Part shown: piece by piece, positions 1 through 13,100 of the stretch
Layout: the number at the start of each line of letters is the position of its first letter
How positions within the stretch are numbered: position 1 is the first letter of the stretch
Source of the DNA: Rostratula benghalensis
Taxonomy: Eukaryota; Chordata; Aves; Charadriiformes; Rostratulidae
Assembly: GCA_013399305.1 (NCBI GenBank)
Contig: VXAI01000089.1
Coordinates: 1,443,009-1,507,008 of the forward strand
Direction: 5' to 3'
Length of the DNA stretch: 64,000 bases
The notes under the pieces: model-generated
The model's input: only the letters and a program-made list of their open reading frames with translations
What the model was told of the DNA's origin: nothing
Database searches by the model: none
Translations under genes and position numbers: made by a program

Positions 1-3000
1 GCCCATGGGTTTGCTATGGAACAGGCAGGGAACATGCAGGACTATTCAGGACCAAAGGTGTCATGCAGTTTCCAGAACACAAAACCTTGTGTGAAATTTG
101 TGAAGAAAAGAGGCAACGCACAGCTAGGATGAGCCAAACTCCATTCATTCTCTGGGGACTAGTTCTCTGCTGCCTTGCTAGTGACCTCAGTTCCCTCGAG
201 TCCATAAAAGGAATTGTTCTGAGATCTAGAAATTTCAGTGACAGCAACAATACCAGCCAGATCCCTAAAGCAAGTGCTGCTCCATTTGACTTACGAGTCC
301 CTCCACTCTACCTCACAGGCAAGCACCAAAGGCATCATAGAGAGCAGAAGCATGTGTTGTTAGCACCAGCCACTCCCCACAAGTGCCCCTGAGGGCAGTG
401 CAGGCTGCTCCACTGTGGCAGTATCCAAAGTGGCTGAACGAGTTTCTTGGATACCTTCGTGATGCCCTTCCATTGCACTGGGCAGGCTTTTAGTAGGGAG
501 TAGTTTATGTCTCCTCTCCAGAAACAGTAGACAGCACATAAAACACTAAGGGAAGACCAGCAAAACAACAAATCCATTACTCTCCCAATGGAGAATAAGC
601 AGCTAAAAAACATGACGTGGGCAAGTATTTTGTTTCTTTTGCCCTACCTCCAAATGGCAATATCTGTTCTGTGTGAAATCCCAGGACAGGACAGGAAAGA
701 CAAGCTGGCAGCCACTCATGCTGGCTGACATGCAAAAGCACTTGCTCGTAACAAGTCAAATGAACAGGGGACAGGTTTCTATTGTAACTCCCTCCTCTCT
801 TTGCATCAACACGTGCATCACCGTATTTATCCTGTGAGAACGACTTTCACCAGGGATTTCCCACTGATGCAACTTTGTTTCTGGACACAGGCCTAAACTA
901 ATGACTGTCAGTGTAGACAGCAAGTGAAAGAGCATTGGTACCTTTCTTGTCCGGGTTTCTGTGGCCTCATGAACATGCCACATGATGACAATCAGCTTTT
1001 TCATTAACAGATCTGGGGAGAGCACAATTTGGACGCCAGATTTTACCCACAAAGCAGACCGGGAGAGCTGGTACATGTCTCTGCCTAGCAACATCACAGA
1101 CCGCAGAGGAGAGATGACTTCCACCTTGTCACCACTTCACTGGGGTGACAGTTTAAGTCTTACAAGTATGTCACATACAGGCACAAGTACACTCTGTCAA
1201 CACACTGAGCTAGCCAGAAGCAAGCCAGAACCAGAAGCCGTATGACTGTGGTTAGTATGATGCTGTGTCTGTGGCAATAAACACTCTGCAGGGGCAGGCT
1301 GGCTCGTGTCTCTGTCCTGAGCACAGGCAGAGCAAAACTATCTGCCTGCAAGAGACCTTGTTGATACACCCTCAGGTGGCGAGACTGAGACACCTTCTGA
1401 TCTTTCTGGGTGCAGTAACTGGTGTTGTACTTCTGCGTTACAGCACCAAAACTGTTTCATGACCCAGCTCAGGGGAGGGTCACAGTGAGAGCAGCTCCCC
1501 TGCACTCTCTTATGACACATGCCTCCTTCCCACAAACTCCAAAGGCAGGCTTTTGGATCATTACCCTCTCAGTGAGGCACCCACACTTTTTGCCCTAGGC
1601 ATCATGTTTCTAGCCTACCAGGACAAAAGATGGCATACTAAAGACTGGCAGGCAACACACTGATACAGCTTAGATTTTCTTTTCAGTGAAAGAAGATGCA
1701 TGGTGTACAGTGAGTGGTCGAGGAGCCCATCCCCTGCAAGGGCATGCAACAGCATTTTCCACAGCTGTGCTGGTATTTGGCACTGCCTTTAACACACACA
1801 CACACACACACAAAAGAGCCTTGCCTTTCATGAAAAGGTATGTCTATAGGCAGCTCCATGGCGTGGGCTTGGAGCAGCAAGATGTGATGTTTGCCATCAG
1901 GGTATTTTTGAGCAGGCTCCTCCAACTGTTTCTTGAGCCAGAGTGCTAGTCAGTGCCCTGCAAACATTGACAAGGTCATATCTGTCTCTAGTGGACTCTG
2001 CACACATTTGACTGTGCCCTGAGTTCACCTTTTAAAACCTTTACTCCAAGATGCATTTCCTGAGCTGTATCTTGCCTCATGTCTCCACTCTTCATGGCCA
2101 AAACCTCCGCTGATCCTGCTCTGCCTCACTGGGCACTGCTCGTTAGCACCATCACCTGTATCAAGGTGGGCTGTGGTTCTAAACCCCAGCAACTGCTTGA
2201 TGGAATGTGTTTGGTAATGGAGTTTGCAAAAATGGCTGTATTTCTCAATGTGTTGAGACAGGGCCATCCCCAGCTAAATTACGGCTAGCAGAGGTGGAGG
2301 CAAGGACTCTTCCAAGCATGTGGGATCTGTGGGTCAGAATTGTGTGCTCCCTGAAAGTGCAGAAGCTTATCACAGTTTGAGAGCAAACTGACTTCCATGC
2401 CTAGAAGCCTAGAGCTGTAACAGCCGAAGTGGAGCAGCCTCTCAAGATGCTGGACTAAATGAACTTATTTTAGTATCCTCTCATTCCAGTCATATTACTA
2501 CCTTCTTCCTTTGAAGTGGGCAGCTGTGCCCCAGGGTCTGCTTCTCTGGTCCAAGCAGCTGTCTAGCTTAGGAAACTCTGTTTTTCTTGGTTCTCCCAGA
2601 TCTTTCTTGCACAACTTCCACCACAGTTTTCAAATCTTCCAGCTTTCACAGGGAAGATTTCTTACTTTTCCCTTATGATGCTTCCTTCATGACACTGATG
2701 AAAAAACTGTCTTCTCAATGCAGTTTCTGAGTTCTGTGCTGCATTTCTTACCCTGAAAGTTTAGGAAAAATGAGGTTGCACTGATGTTTGATCCTAAGAT
2801 AACTGCTGTCTTTTTTCAGACCATGGAGTTTGGAGCAGCAGAGGTGCTGTGGCTATAGTAAGGGAGAGAGCAGAGAGAGAAACCACCTCTCAATGTGGCC
2901 AAGTAATACCTACTGCTCTTTCTCTCTGGAGAGACCTTACTCAAAAAGTAACCCAGTACCTGAGTGTCCTTCTCCCAAAATTCCAACCACTCAGCTCCAG

Positions 3001-4303
3001 AGGAGCTTGCACAAAGATTTGACTTCCAGCAGCTACAGGGAAAAGACATTTGATCCAGTGAATGAAGACATCAGGCAGCAATAACAGAGAAGAAACCTCA
3101 AGTTTTAGAGTAACCCTACTGAAATGAGAACAAATGGGATAGTAGGAGAGGGAAGTGAAAATGTTAGATCCACTTTTGCCTTTTTCAAGCAGCGGATGAG
3201 ATTTGAGCTCTAGTCCTCTTTCTTGGAGCATCGATGCAGATGACTCAAGCCATAAATAAATAAAATTGAATGTACCCTTCTGCTCAGATAACACAGATTG
3301 AGTAGAGGCAGTACTGCACAATTTGGCCACAGCCAGATGCGACAGCCAGAGATTGTACCCAGATTGCCTCATGCAGTGCTTTAACCACAACACATCCTTC
3401 CTCTCTTGTTCAAACCACTTTCCTCTTCTTTTCTGCACCCTGACAAAGCTGGAAATCTGTAGCAGTGCACAGTGATTTTAATAACAAAGCTGATATACAG
3501 ATATGACTAACTGGGATGATTCCAACCAATAATAGGGGAAATCTAAAGTCAAAAAACAAAGAAAGTGCTATTTGAAACTGCCTATTTGCATTGGGCTATT
3601 TGGACAGTCCTAGCCTGACCGGGAGGCAGCAGGGCAAAGCCCTACTTGCAGCTTGTCTGCAGAGGTATTTTTGGCTTCTCCTTCTTGGGTTTTAATTTAA
3701 ATATCTGCAGTTATTTACCTACAGCATGTACCATTTTTTCCCCTTCTTTTTGAACAATGACTAATTGACTCATGTGAAGGTAAATATTTGAATATATATG
3801 TATGAGAAATCTTTTCCCTACTGGACAGACACCAAGTAACACTGTAAGAGGCTTGGTGTTCATATGTGAGGTTTCATGTGTTTTTCTTACTAGACTTTAC
3901 TATCTCTAAGCTCTGTGAGGTAGCAGACCTTAACAAATTTGGACTTCAAAAGCAATGCTTGCATGAAGAAACCAGACCTATTATCCCATAGCTCACGTCT
4001 GAAAAATTCAGGCTGATAACCTCACAAGGTCTGACAGGCTGGTTGCATGATCTGTGTTTTTTGGAGAGTTTTGCTTCCGTACAGATATTAGGGTGTACAC
4101 CAAAGCAGGCCATGGTGGATGGAGGCTGCTTCCAGTGATTGCATGAGCTTTTTGCTAGTTGGCACTCACTGGGGTGACTTTCCTCTTAAGGTCACCAGCA
4201 TGCTCCCAGATAGCCACGTTGGAGGACAAGTCTGTCATTGAAAGGGCTCCGCAGCTTTACCCTCAGACAGCAGAAGTGGTCTCCGGGACAGACAGTGAGT
4301 TGA
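1..4303. other. Non-coding stretch, no gene recognised
   Basis: Ordinary AT-rich single-copy-looking DNA. The only structure seen is the AC microsatellite near 1.8 kb, listed separately. The longest open frame (minus strand, 2941-3438, 165 codons) has no recognisable domain and is of a length expected by chance. A strong splice-acceptor-like tract ends at 2820 directly before ACCATGG, but that frame stops after 11 codons, so no exon is claimed. Confidence 0.6.
1792..1812. repeat. (AC)n microsatellite
   Basis: An uninterrupted AC dinucleotide run of about ten units, read directly from the sequence. It is a likely polymorphic marker with no functional claim. Confidence 0.95.
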
Positions 4304-5030
4304 ACACCTCTTGTGGTTTAGGCCATATCAGTTAATTATGGAGGACAGATGCTCTCCCCCAACTTCTCACTCCAAGGAGTAGAGGAGGCTAGATAAAGAG
4401 ATTTACAAGTTTAGAAGGAACTAAACTACTTTAATGAAATATTAACAATAAAATAAAAAGGAAATAATGAAATAGATACAATATATACAAAACTGTATCA
4501 AGCTCCTAGGATGACATCTCTGACAGGCATTGGGGAACTCCCAGATTGTGGACTCAGTGACAGATGGGAAGTGGATTCCAGCTCTGAAGTAAGTAATACA
4601 TGGATTGGGATCAAAGGCAGCCAAACAGAGAGAGGATGTCAGCCATTGAAGAAAGAGAGCTGATCCTTCAATCCCTCAGCTTTTCTACTAAAAATGGGCA
4701 GGTGCAATAGAGCACACCCTGGTGGTCACTGTTGGGTCACTTTTCCGTCCCTGCAGGTGGGACCCCTCTACGCTTTTCTGTTTCTGACCTTCCAACAGGG
4801 CAAATAACAAAATTACCTGACCTTGGTTGTTATAGCAGTAAGTATAAGCAAGAGCCTTCCTGCATACCGTTCCTTAGTATGAAGTACAAACATTGGTCTT
4901 ATCACTCTAAAAGTGAACAGTATTCTTCACTATATGCTGTTAATTTCAGAGAGTTAGAAGATGTCAACCTAAGAATTAAAACTACTGAACAGAAAATTGG
5001 TTCTGTTTTACCTCAAACCAGGACAACACC
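4304..5030 (-). mobile_element. Solo LTR of an avian ERVL-like endogenous retrovirus, with 5-bp target-site duplication
   Basis: Read on the minus strand, the element begins TGTCCTGGTTTGAGG and ends in CCTAAACCACAAGA. These match from memory the two ends of the abundant avian LTR that starts TGT(TG)TCCTGGTTT and ends GGTTAAACCACGACA. The LTR body is 4309-5025 (717 bp) and is flanked by ACACC on both sides (4304-4308 and 5026-5030), a 5-bp target-site duplication typical of ERVL-class integration. A T-rich tract followed by an ATTAAA polyadenylation signal lies in the middle (minus strand, about 4432-4440), as expected for the U3/R boundary. The terminal CA has mutated to GA. No internal gag, pol or env region and no second LTR are present, so this is a solo LTR left by recombination. 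Open frames inside it are noise. Many substitutions from the remembered consensus indicate an old insertion. Confidence 0.85.
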
Positions 5031-5130
5031 CAACACTCAAGTTTTAAAAGTACCCCAGTTTTCTTGTCAAGATTTTTAAATACAGGCTGACAACTTGAGG
5101 AAGTTATTCCAATATAAATGGCACACAAAT

Positions 5131-5144
5131 GTGTGTGTGTGTGT
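5131..5144. repeat. Short (GT)n microsatellite
   Basis: Seven GT units, read directly. It lies about 100 bp outside the solo LTR. Confidence 0.85.
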
Positions 5145-7452
5145 ACAGACAGTACATAAAATTTATACAAAGCCTCAAAGGAGAAATTGAAGTAATAATA
5201 GATTTATGGAAAAGGAAAACAGGAACTGACTAATCAAATTTCACAATTTTCTTCAGTACAAAGGAACTATAAGACATTTGCAACACTTGTTGTTTCAATG
5301 AGCTGCTCAAAATTACCATATAAGAATTATTTTATGAAAAAATTATTTTAAAACAAAAATGTAAAGCTTTCCAAGTAACCTTGCCCTCCACAACTGTCTT
5401 TTAATTAATAGTCACAGCACTTTTTTGCAGCAAAACTGTCCAGGGGATTGGGAAGAAAGCCTAAGAAAAAAGCTCAGGTTGTACTTAGCACTGCAAAAAT
5501 TTAAGCATATTTTTAAATTCAAATGAATTACTAATCTCCGCAATACTTGTTAACAATTCACTAGCATGCATTTTATTTCTCAGTGATTTTCTGCATCATA
5601 GGTAACAGGATAAGGTCTGTCTGTGATCAACTCTTTTTTCCCTGCATTAGAGATGCAGACAGAAAAATCTGTGTATGCTAAATGCCAGCATGGAAAATAC
5701 TACATTTAAATAAGAGAAATAAGATTAGAAGGAAAAGATATGTTTTCACATTCAAATTGCCACGTACGACAGCACATGGTAATGCTGATAATTAAATGTT
5801 CAGATGGCAGTTTATTTAGATAATTTCTGAGTATAAGCCTGTTCAGCTGACTTCCGGAGATACGCTAAAGTCAATACTGCCATATGTTTTCCCTAAAGAA
5901 GATACCAAACAGTTTCCAAACTGATCAATCTGGAATTACCTATTTTACTACAGAAAAATTCAGACTGGTCAACAGGGCACTGCTCCACCTCTTCCAGATG
6001 TAGTTTTTTTATTTTCATTTTGTATTGCATTGTCTAGGATAAGTCACATTAGAATGGTAATATGAGCCTGCAGAACAGCATGTCCTGTTGTTAGCTGTAA
6101 GTGATGCTGAACAACAACTTTAAAAGTCCCTAATTTCAGCTGTACATTCAACAGCTGTCAACACACAGACCTTTTATTTGAACGTGGAAATAAATATTTT
6201 TCATGTAAATTAAAGCATCTGGGCCTGCAGGAGAATAAAAGAACATATATATGTATGTTGTACATGAGCTTTTAACAGTCAGGACCTTGATCATACAATT
6301 GAATATTTGGTCCAAATATTTATGTCCTTTCCTTACACACTTTCTAGTACTATTTCTACAAAAAGATAAGTCTCAGAGATAACAGTACAAAGAGATAAAT
6401 GCTTGCCAGCTTAGAAAGCTGTTTCCCAACCCACCTTCATGTTCACAAGGAATCTGAACAATACATATGTACAACATGACTTGTACTTGTCTGCCATGCT
6501 GAAAATATAAACAACCTTCTTCCACTGATGGTGGAATCATACATATCTGTAATCATACATATCTGAAATGATTTTTGCAAACACAGGACCATAAAAGAAA
6601 ATTAGCCTGCCCATATGGACTGAGCAGTGCTGTCAACCTGCAAATACTGAAGTTCCTACTGTGATAAACCATGTCCTTGAAACAGGGCACAAAGCATCGA
6701 GATCTGCGAAGCACCCAGGGCTTGGGGGAGTAACTCAGTCATAGCTGTCTGTTCCCAGTGTGTTGGAATATAAACCCTAACACCTTATTCACAGGCCAGG
6801 TCTTTCATACAGCTTTAGCTGAAGTATCAGGAAAGGCATATCTGAGACAATACAGTCCTAAAGTAATCCCAAATAAATGATACAGTCCTAAGTAAAGGAT
6901 ACCATTTAACATGAAAAATCACTGTCTGTCTGTTTCTAACAGCAGGTTGTTGCATTCCTGTCCTTGTTCCCCTGACATTCCTAACAACAGATATCTAGGC
7001 TTATTCCCTAGGGGATAAGCAAAGCACAACGTGTTTTGCCCAGATGCATTTCTAGTTGCCATGGGGCAGCATAATGTCGTTCACTCTTTCCATGTGAACT
7101 CGCTTTCATACTGTTTGTGCCCATAACAGAAAGTCTTTCCCAGCACAATTTTGCCTTCTTGTAGGCCCAGGTGTGAAATTATTCTTGCAGACAATTGTGC
7201 TCTGGGCAGGTTTCACTTTCCTTGAAGTCAATGACAATTTTATTGCTGACTTCAGTAAATGCATGACGAGAATATTTAAAGGATTTTGGAGATGAAAACT
7301 ACTCAGAAACCTACACAATTCAAACCTACTCAATCTCAATATCATTATTTTTTTTTTACATATATACACCATAGCATGAGCGCACACTCAGTGAGTACAA
7401 TAATGTACTGTGCTGCATGACGAGCTTTGTCACACTGGATGTACTCTTTCTT

Positions 7453-7472
7453 TGTGTGTGTGTGTGTGTGTA
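7453..7472. repeat. (TG)n microsatellite
   Basis: About nine to ten TG units without interruption, read directly. No coding or regulatory claim. Confidence 0.95.
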
Positions 7473-10040
7473 TGACAGAAATAGCACTTGCCTAGTAGAA
7501 TAAAACAAAGCACGACTGGCTCTAAAACCAGGGGATATAACTGAAGACGTGCACAGAGGTGCATATGTTCCCTGTTGTGCACTGCGCATTGAGCTTGGTG
7601 AGGGGGCTTAAAGACAGAAGATGTAACCTCCAGCAGTCTAGCAGGCAGAACTTTTCCCCCAGCGATCCCAGCTGAGCACATCCTATCCCTCTGCCCCACA
7701 CCACTGGCCCACAGGTCTCCTTTAAAACTCTGTGGCATCCAAGCATATAGATACTACGCTGACATGGCATAAATATTTTTAGGAAGACAGGGCCACTGTA
7801 GAAGTCTAGAGAAAGGTCTTCACGCTCGTTCTGTGGTGACCATTTTGCAAATGACAGGTCAAACCCCATCAGATCCAGGACACCGTCTGTACTTGACAGT
7901 GATCTAGACATAGCTGGATCTTGGCTGACACCCAAGTCCACATTTTGTTTGAGTGGTGTCCTGTTTCTTTTGCACTGCAGAAAACTAGCCTAAAAAGTCT
8001 GGAGGTTGAAGTGGAAAGTTACTGCCATGGAGCATTCAAGACCCAAAGGATTCACCTGCTAATAAACTACTGCAGCAGCTGAAGCCCTTTCTAAATATTA
8101 ATTCACCATGTTTGCCCCCTCCAGCTTTGTCTATCTTAGATTGCCCTGATGGTCCATTCTCCTTTCATGCTTAGCTCTAGAGATTGTCTTTACACTTGAA
8201 AGCCTTAATGATCTTTTCTCATGTTTCTGGCAGACAGCAAGAGTGTAATGAGCCTCTTCCCTTTCCCCAGCCTCTCTCAGGAAGCTCATGGAACACATGT
8301 CATCTGCCAAGTCCCTTGTTGGAAAACTTCAACCAAATATAGAAAGTCTGGATAAGAACTTTAATTTTTTTCCCTTCTTCTGCTGTCTGGTTTTACGTTT
8401 GTCTGCAGCTGCTGGAGTTACACAGAGCACTGAAAGAGTGACCACTTTTATTTTTTGACTAGATTGCAAGCCAGCCTTACCACAAAGCCATTTTTTATGG
8501 TTTTACAAAGAGTGTGTGGCAAACCTTTGAAAAGCTACTTAGTCATCCTGTTAGTGACCACTGTCTTCTGGAGTTTTTCCCTCTTCTCTCTTCCCTGTTC
8601 CTCATAGAGATTTTTATGCACTACGCAGAGCAGAGGCACATTCTAATCAACTATACCGCATGTTTAATAAATGCATCCCTGCTGTTTCTAAAGTATTTAT
8701 TTTCACAGAACAATGCCTCCCAGAGATTTAAAGCATACTTTACAGGAAATCTGCAGATTAACCACAAAAGCAACTCAAACCTGACAAACCTATCCCTAGG
8801 AACAATTACTTTTATAGATGCTTGGCATCAACATTTTTGTTGTAGAACTAGGCAACTAACTAGGGAAAAAAAGAAGTAGATTTCACAGATAACTAAAAGC
8901 ACCACTACCACCACGACCAAAACCCTAGTTGCGGCTTTGTAGGCAGGAAGTGATGGAGAGCTGTTCTACTGGCCAGTTTCAGCTCTCACCTGAAGCAGAA
9001 TTTCTGTAGGGCTATGTTAAGGTGTAGAACTCATTGATCACCATCCTCAGTCTTTGGCTTAAGTCGGACCACTTGTCCATTTTCTACTGATTTCAGTCCC
9101 TGCCAATGATAGCTAAACTCTACCTTCCCAGCTCCAAACTGAGGAAAATGCTGGTTTTGACACCCTTACTGCCTGTCCCACTGTGTCACACTCTTATTTT
9201 TTGTCTTAGCACAGTACAGTTAGGCCACTTTCTATCTTCCAGTCAGTTTCCTGTCCCTCAGAAAGAACCCATTCCACATTAGGACAAACCTAAAACCCTT
9301 CAAACATTTCCATGAGGCATCAGGTGACTAGGGGTATCCGCAGGCACCCAAGTAGGGACTGCTGGGGGATGACATCTTTTGCGGGACAGCCGCTTGCTTC
9401 TGAAGCACCTAGTTGTCTTTGCTGAATATTAGGGATGTGGAACTTTAGTTCAAAAACAGACTTTTACCTTAGAAGACATTGTGCATAGCACAAGGCAAAT
9501 GTTTTGCAAGTCTGAAGGAGGCTGTTCTGACAAGGAATTGCACTCTGGATGTAAGCATAATCTTGTCAACACTAGTCCAGCCTCACAAACTTTTATTTTC
9601 AAAGTAAAGCACTTGTTCAGTAAGGATTCCTTGGTGCCACCCCATCTTAAGCACAAAAGGAGGAAAGTCCATGTCATGGGGTGGCTCCTGTGCAGGATGA
9701 ATGGATTTTACTCACTAATTCATGTGAAGGTGTCTTTATAGGACATCAAAGTAAAACAGAGCAAAATTCAGTAAGACTGTGATCACGGCATTTGTGGGTA
9801 TAACACACCTACCTCAGTGAGTCCCCCGCAGCAGAGCCTGAGGTGGAAAGGCAGTCTAAACAGTGGATTCAGAAAGGCCTGCGGTCACATTACCCACATT
9901 TTAAATTATATTTTAATCAGTATTTTCACTAAACAAATTGAGTGTAGGAAGTCCTCCAAATGCTCAAGGAAACAGGAAAATTTATTAAAACAAAACCAAA
10001 CAAGGTATTTAATTTACTTCATTTCCCTCTTCTTTTCCAG

Positions 10041-10139
10041 TTCTTCCCTCTCCATTTCCTTTTGGGTGGAAGAAAGATCAAAAGAAGGGAACATCCAAAG
10101 GCAGTAGTGCTAGAAACAATCAGGGGTAGAAGCAACCAA
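10041..10139 (+). other. Exon-like segment between strong splice sites (speculative)
   Basis: A long pyrimidine tract ending TCTTCTTTTCCAG lies immediately before 10041, and CAA|GTAAGTAC follows 10139. Both sites are close to vertebrate consensus. The 99-bp interval is exactly 33 codons and is open in one frame only, in phase 0 at both ends. The implied peptide is basic in its middle (GGRKIKRREHPK). I do not recognise it. It could be a coding or non-coding exon of a larger transcript, or a chance pairing. No partner exon was identified. Confidence 0.15.
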
Positions 10140-13100
10140 GTAAGTACTAACCAAAGTAAAGAATGGAAAATGGGGAAGGAATAAATAAATACTTTGCTTC
10201 TGTTGTTCATAAAGAACATCTTTCCAAAGCTGTGCAAGAAACACTGAAATCTTTTTATTCTTGATCATTCTATGCTAAAGACAACAACCCATGCCTAAGA
10301 CACAGTGCAACATAAATGGGCCACTGAAAATGATCCACTAAAAATACAGAACTAGGAAAGAAGATCTGAGTATGAAATGTAGCTTCCAAGTGGCAGAGTC
10401 TTCCAGCCAAGCTCCAGGAACCATGCCTGCCCATCTGGGAAACAAGCAGATGATTACACCTGCTGAATGAGTTGACACTGCCCTGGAGATTTGTAATCCA
10501 CAAGTGAAAATGCAAGGAGGAGTGTGTTTCTGCTGAAGTCATGTCAGCTTGGGGTAACCTCGCTTGTTTGGGAATTCTCTTCAGCTCCTCTGGGAAACGT
10601 TCCCAGCACACTCCACCCAGATTATGTCATATAATTTCTATCAGTCAGAAAAAGAGCAGGAGCAAGTGAAACAAGCTGCAATATTAAACTTGGACTGGTA
10701 AGCAAAACAGCCTACATAGAAGGATGTTGGTTCAGTCTGCAGAACTAAGAGCAAAAGAGAAGAGCAGCTTTCTCTGGCAGAGCACTGTGAAGCAGGAATC
10801 TGATGTCCCCCACCATGTGTAACTCAAGACACTTTGCTAGTGTGTGATATTAAGATTACACAACTGTAAACGCATCCAAAGTCTATGGGTACACATGGGC
10901 CCAACTTCACCTATAAATGAAGTATACTATGAGCAAAGTCAGTAACCAGCTAAAAGTGGGGCTAAGGTAGGTCCTCAGATAGCCACAGGTCTTTTACCTG
11001 CTTTTTACACATTATGAAGCCCACAGAAAGGCAGAGTAGACTGTATTGGAGACCATATCCATGCTTCCAATTCTCAAGAAGTCCATTTGCTTGCTCATAT
11101 TTACCTTAAGAACATTCAAATACCCTCACTACATTAATTAACCTGCATTTATGATGCAGAGTTTAGCATAATATATTTTGTTATTGCATTTCAATAGAGC
11201 ATTGGGATAAATAAAGGCCTGCAAAATGCATATATGTTGAAATTTATTCTTCCACAAAGTGTACACAACCAGACAGTAACATCATGCTATTTACAACTGA
11301 TATTATGCTTGTCCTGGTGAGCTGGGATTCAGACTAAAGCCCTACTGTTGTGGCTGTCAGCATTCACAGACTAAGGGCATGGACCTTTTACTGGAGAGTT
11401 TACAGCAGGCATTTTACACTGACAGTCCAGTGAGCGTTTGAGGAAGGAAACAACTGCATACAGAGATTAAACACCATCCCAAAGTGATACAGTGACTCAA
11501 GGGCAGGAGCTGGAAATAGACCACAGCGCAAAACTTACTGCAGTATATTGAATCCTCAAAAGAAAGTGGCTTTGCTGGGAAGTCAAGGCTCAGGAATGAG
11601 TGCATACAAAAGGATAAAAACTTCTTTGGGTCAAGCAACTGGAGCAGGGATTAATATTTGAAAGAAAGAATATTTGAAAGTTACTCCCTTCAACTATCAC
11701 AAACTATGTTACAGACTTGTTTTTAATAAGGGAATACAGGAAAACATTTTTATTGCATTAATTTAAATAGTAATTTTCCATAACAAAAAAAGTAAATTTA
11801 AAAAAATAAAGGTTTGTTTGTTTGGGACTTTTGTTTTTAAGAGGCTCAAAAGAGTTAGTGCCAGAAAAACTTATTTGTACTGAACATAAAGGTCTAAACC
11901 TCTCCCTAGAGAACCTACAAACACTGGAGTAGATTTCAGCCTTAGATTTACACAATCTTGAGACTATATACTTATGAGTAAGATTTTGGTCATTTTGGGC
12001 AGTCTGCTCCAAAACCCATCAAAGGCAGCAGAGATCAGTACTTTCAGAGAGTTCAGATTAGAAATGACCAACATCTACTCTAGCAGAAAAAGGGGACTTA
12101 AAAAATGGTAAGATTAGCTATGTGACAATGGAACCATCCATCAGAAAAAGAGCCAAAACCAGAGCTAAATGTTAAAACAAAAGTGAAAAGCATAATTTTT
12201 GTCCTGCTTACAAAGACTTGGCATCAACCAGAGTATGCAATGTTATGCTTTATTGGACACTGAGACTGCCATTCTAAACATACTGTCAATATCTCTCTTC
12301 TTTAATCTCAGCAAACTGATGGGTGGTAGCAATTATACAGGATGATTTACTTAAAGTGCTGTAATAGGCTACTGCTCTGTCTTGCAGGCTAATCCATGAG
12401 CTTTTTTCCCTTGTCCCAGCCATGTGGAAATCATCCTTGATTTCCAGAGCCATATATTACAAGAACACAGCTCATTTATCTTTCATTTTTCAAGGCAAAA
12501 TGGCCCTGAGTGAAACAAGCATTTTTGCTCTAGAAGCAGCTAGTTCAGATCCACAGCCAGATCCAACAGACCACCTCCTATCATTGATCCTCTTAAATAC
12601 AGGATGGGAGATGGCATTATTTGGATTTCCCTCTGACCAAAACTCATTATTGTCCTGCCTCTTGCCCGGTTTGCCACTGGTGAAGGACAACAGATGACAC
12701 ACAACATTTGGCCCCCTGGGACAAGAATCCGTAAGACCTTGAGATCTCTTTAAAAGGAAGGTTCTTTGCAGAGGGGATGCAGGGTGAATTTAATGAGACC
12801 AGGTCTTAGAAGCAGACCCAGGTATATACTTGGGTAGACAAAAATCACTGCATCTGTGGGATTTTACTTTGCAAATGCTGCTTCAAGAGTCTCAGAGGCA
12901 GGAATCCAGGCTGACATCCTCCTCCCTCTAGACACTTGGAGCAGCTCTGATGCAGTGCAGCTCACAGGAACCTGGCTTGAGAGCTGTGAAGGGATGGGTG
13001 CTTCCATGGTGGGTGGAGTCCTTGGTTACAAGCCATTTCCACAGCATCTTCCCCTCCGACCCTCCCACCGCCTGTCTGAGCAGAGAAGTGCCAAGTTCTC

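Larger units (their letters stand above)
5031..10040. other. Non-coding stretch, no gene recognised
   Basis: AT-rich DNA with two GT microsatellites, one of them just inside the LTR-proximal edge, and several very short tandem duplications. These include a 17-bp unit repeated at about 6537-6570 and a TACAGTCCTAA word repeated 32 bp apart near 6850-6890. The 139-codon minus-strand frame at 7522-7941 starts at GTG, contains no recognisable motif and is not called. Confidence 0.6.

Noticed and set aside
2941..3438. Minus-strand frame of 165 codons
   Set aside because: No recognisable protein features and no splice or promoter context.
12670..12690. GGACAACAG, resembling the end of the avian LTR found at 5 kb
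   Set aside because: Similarity does not extend beyond nine bases, and no partner end or target-site duplication was found.
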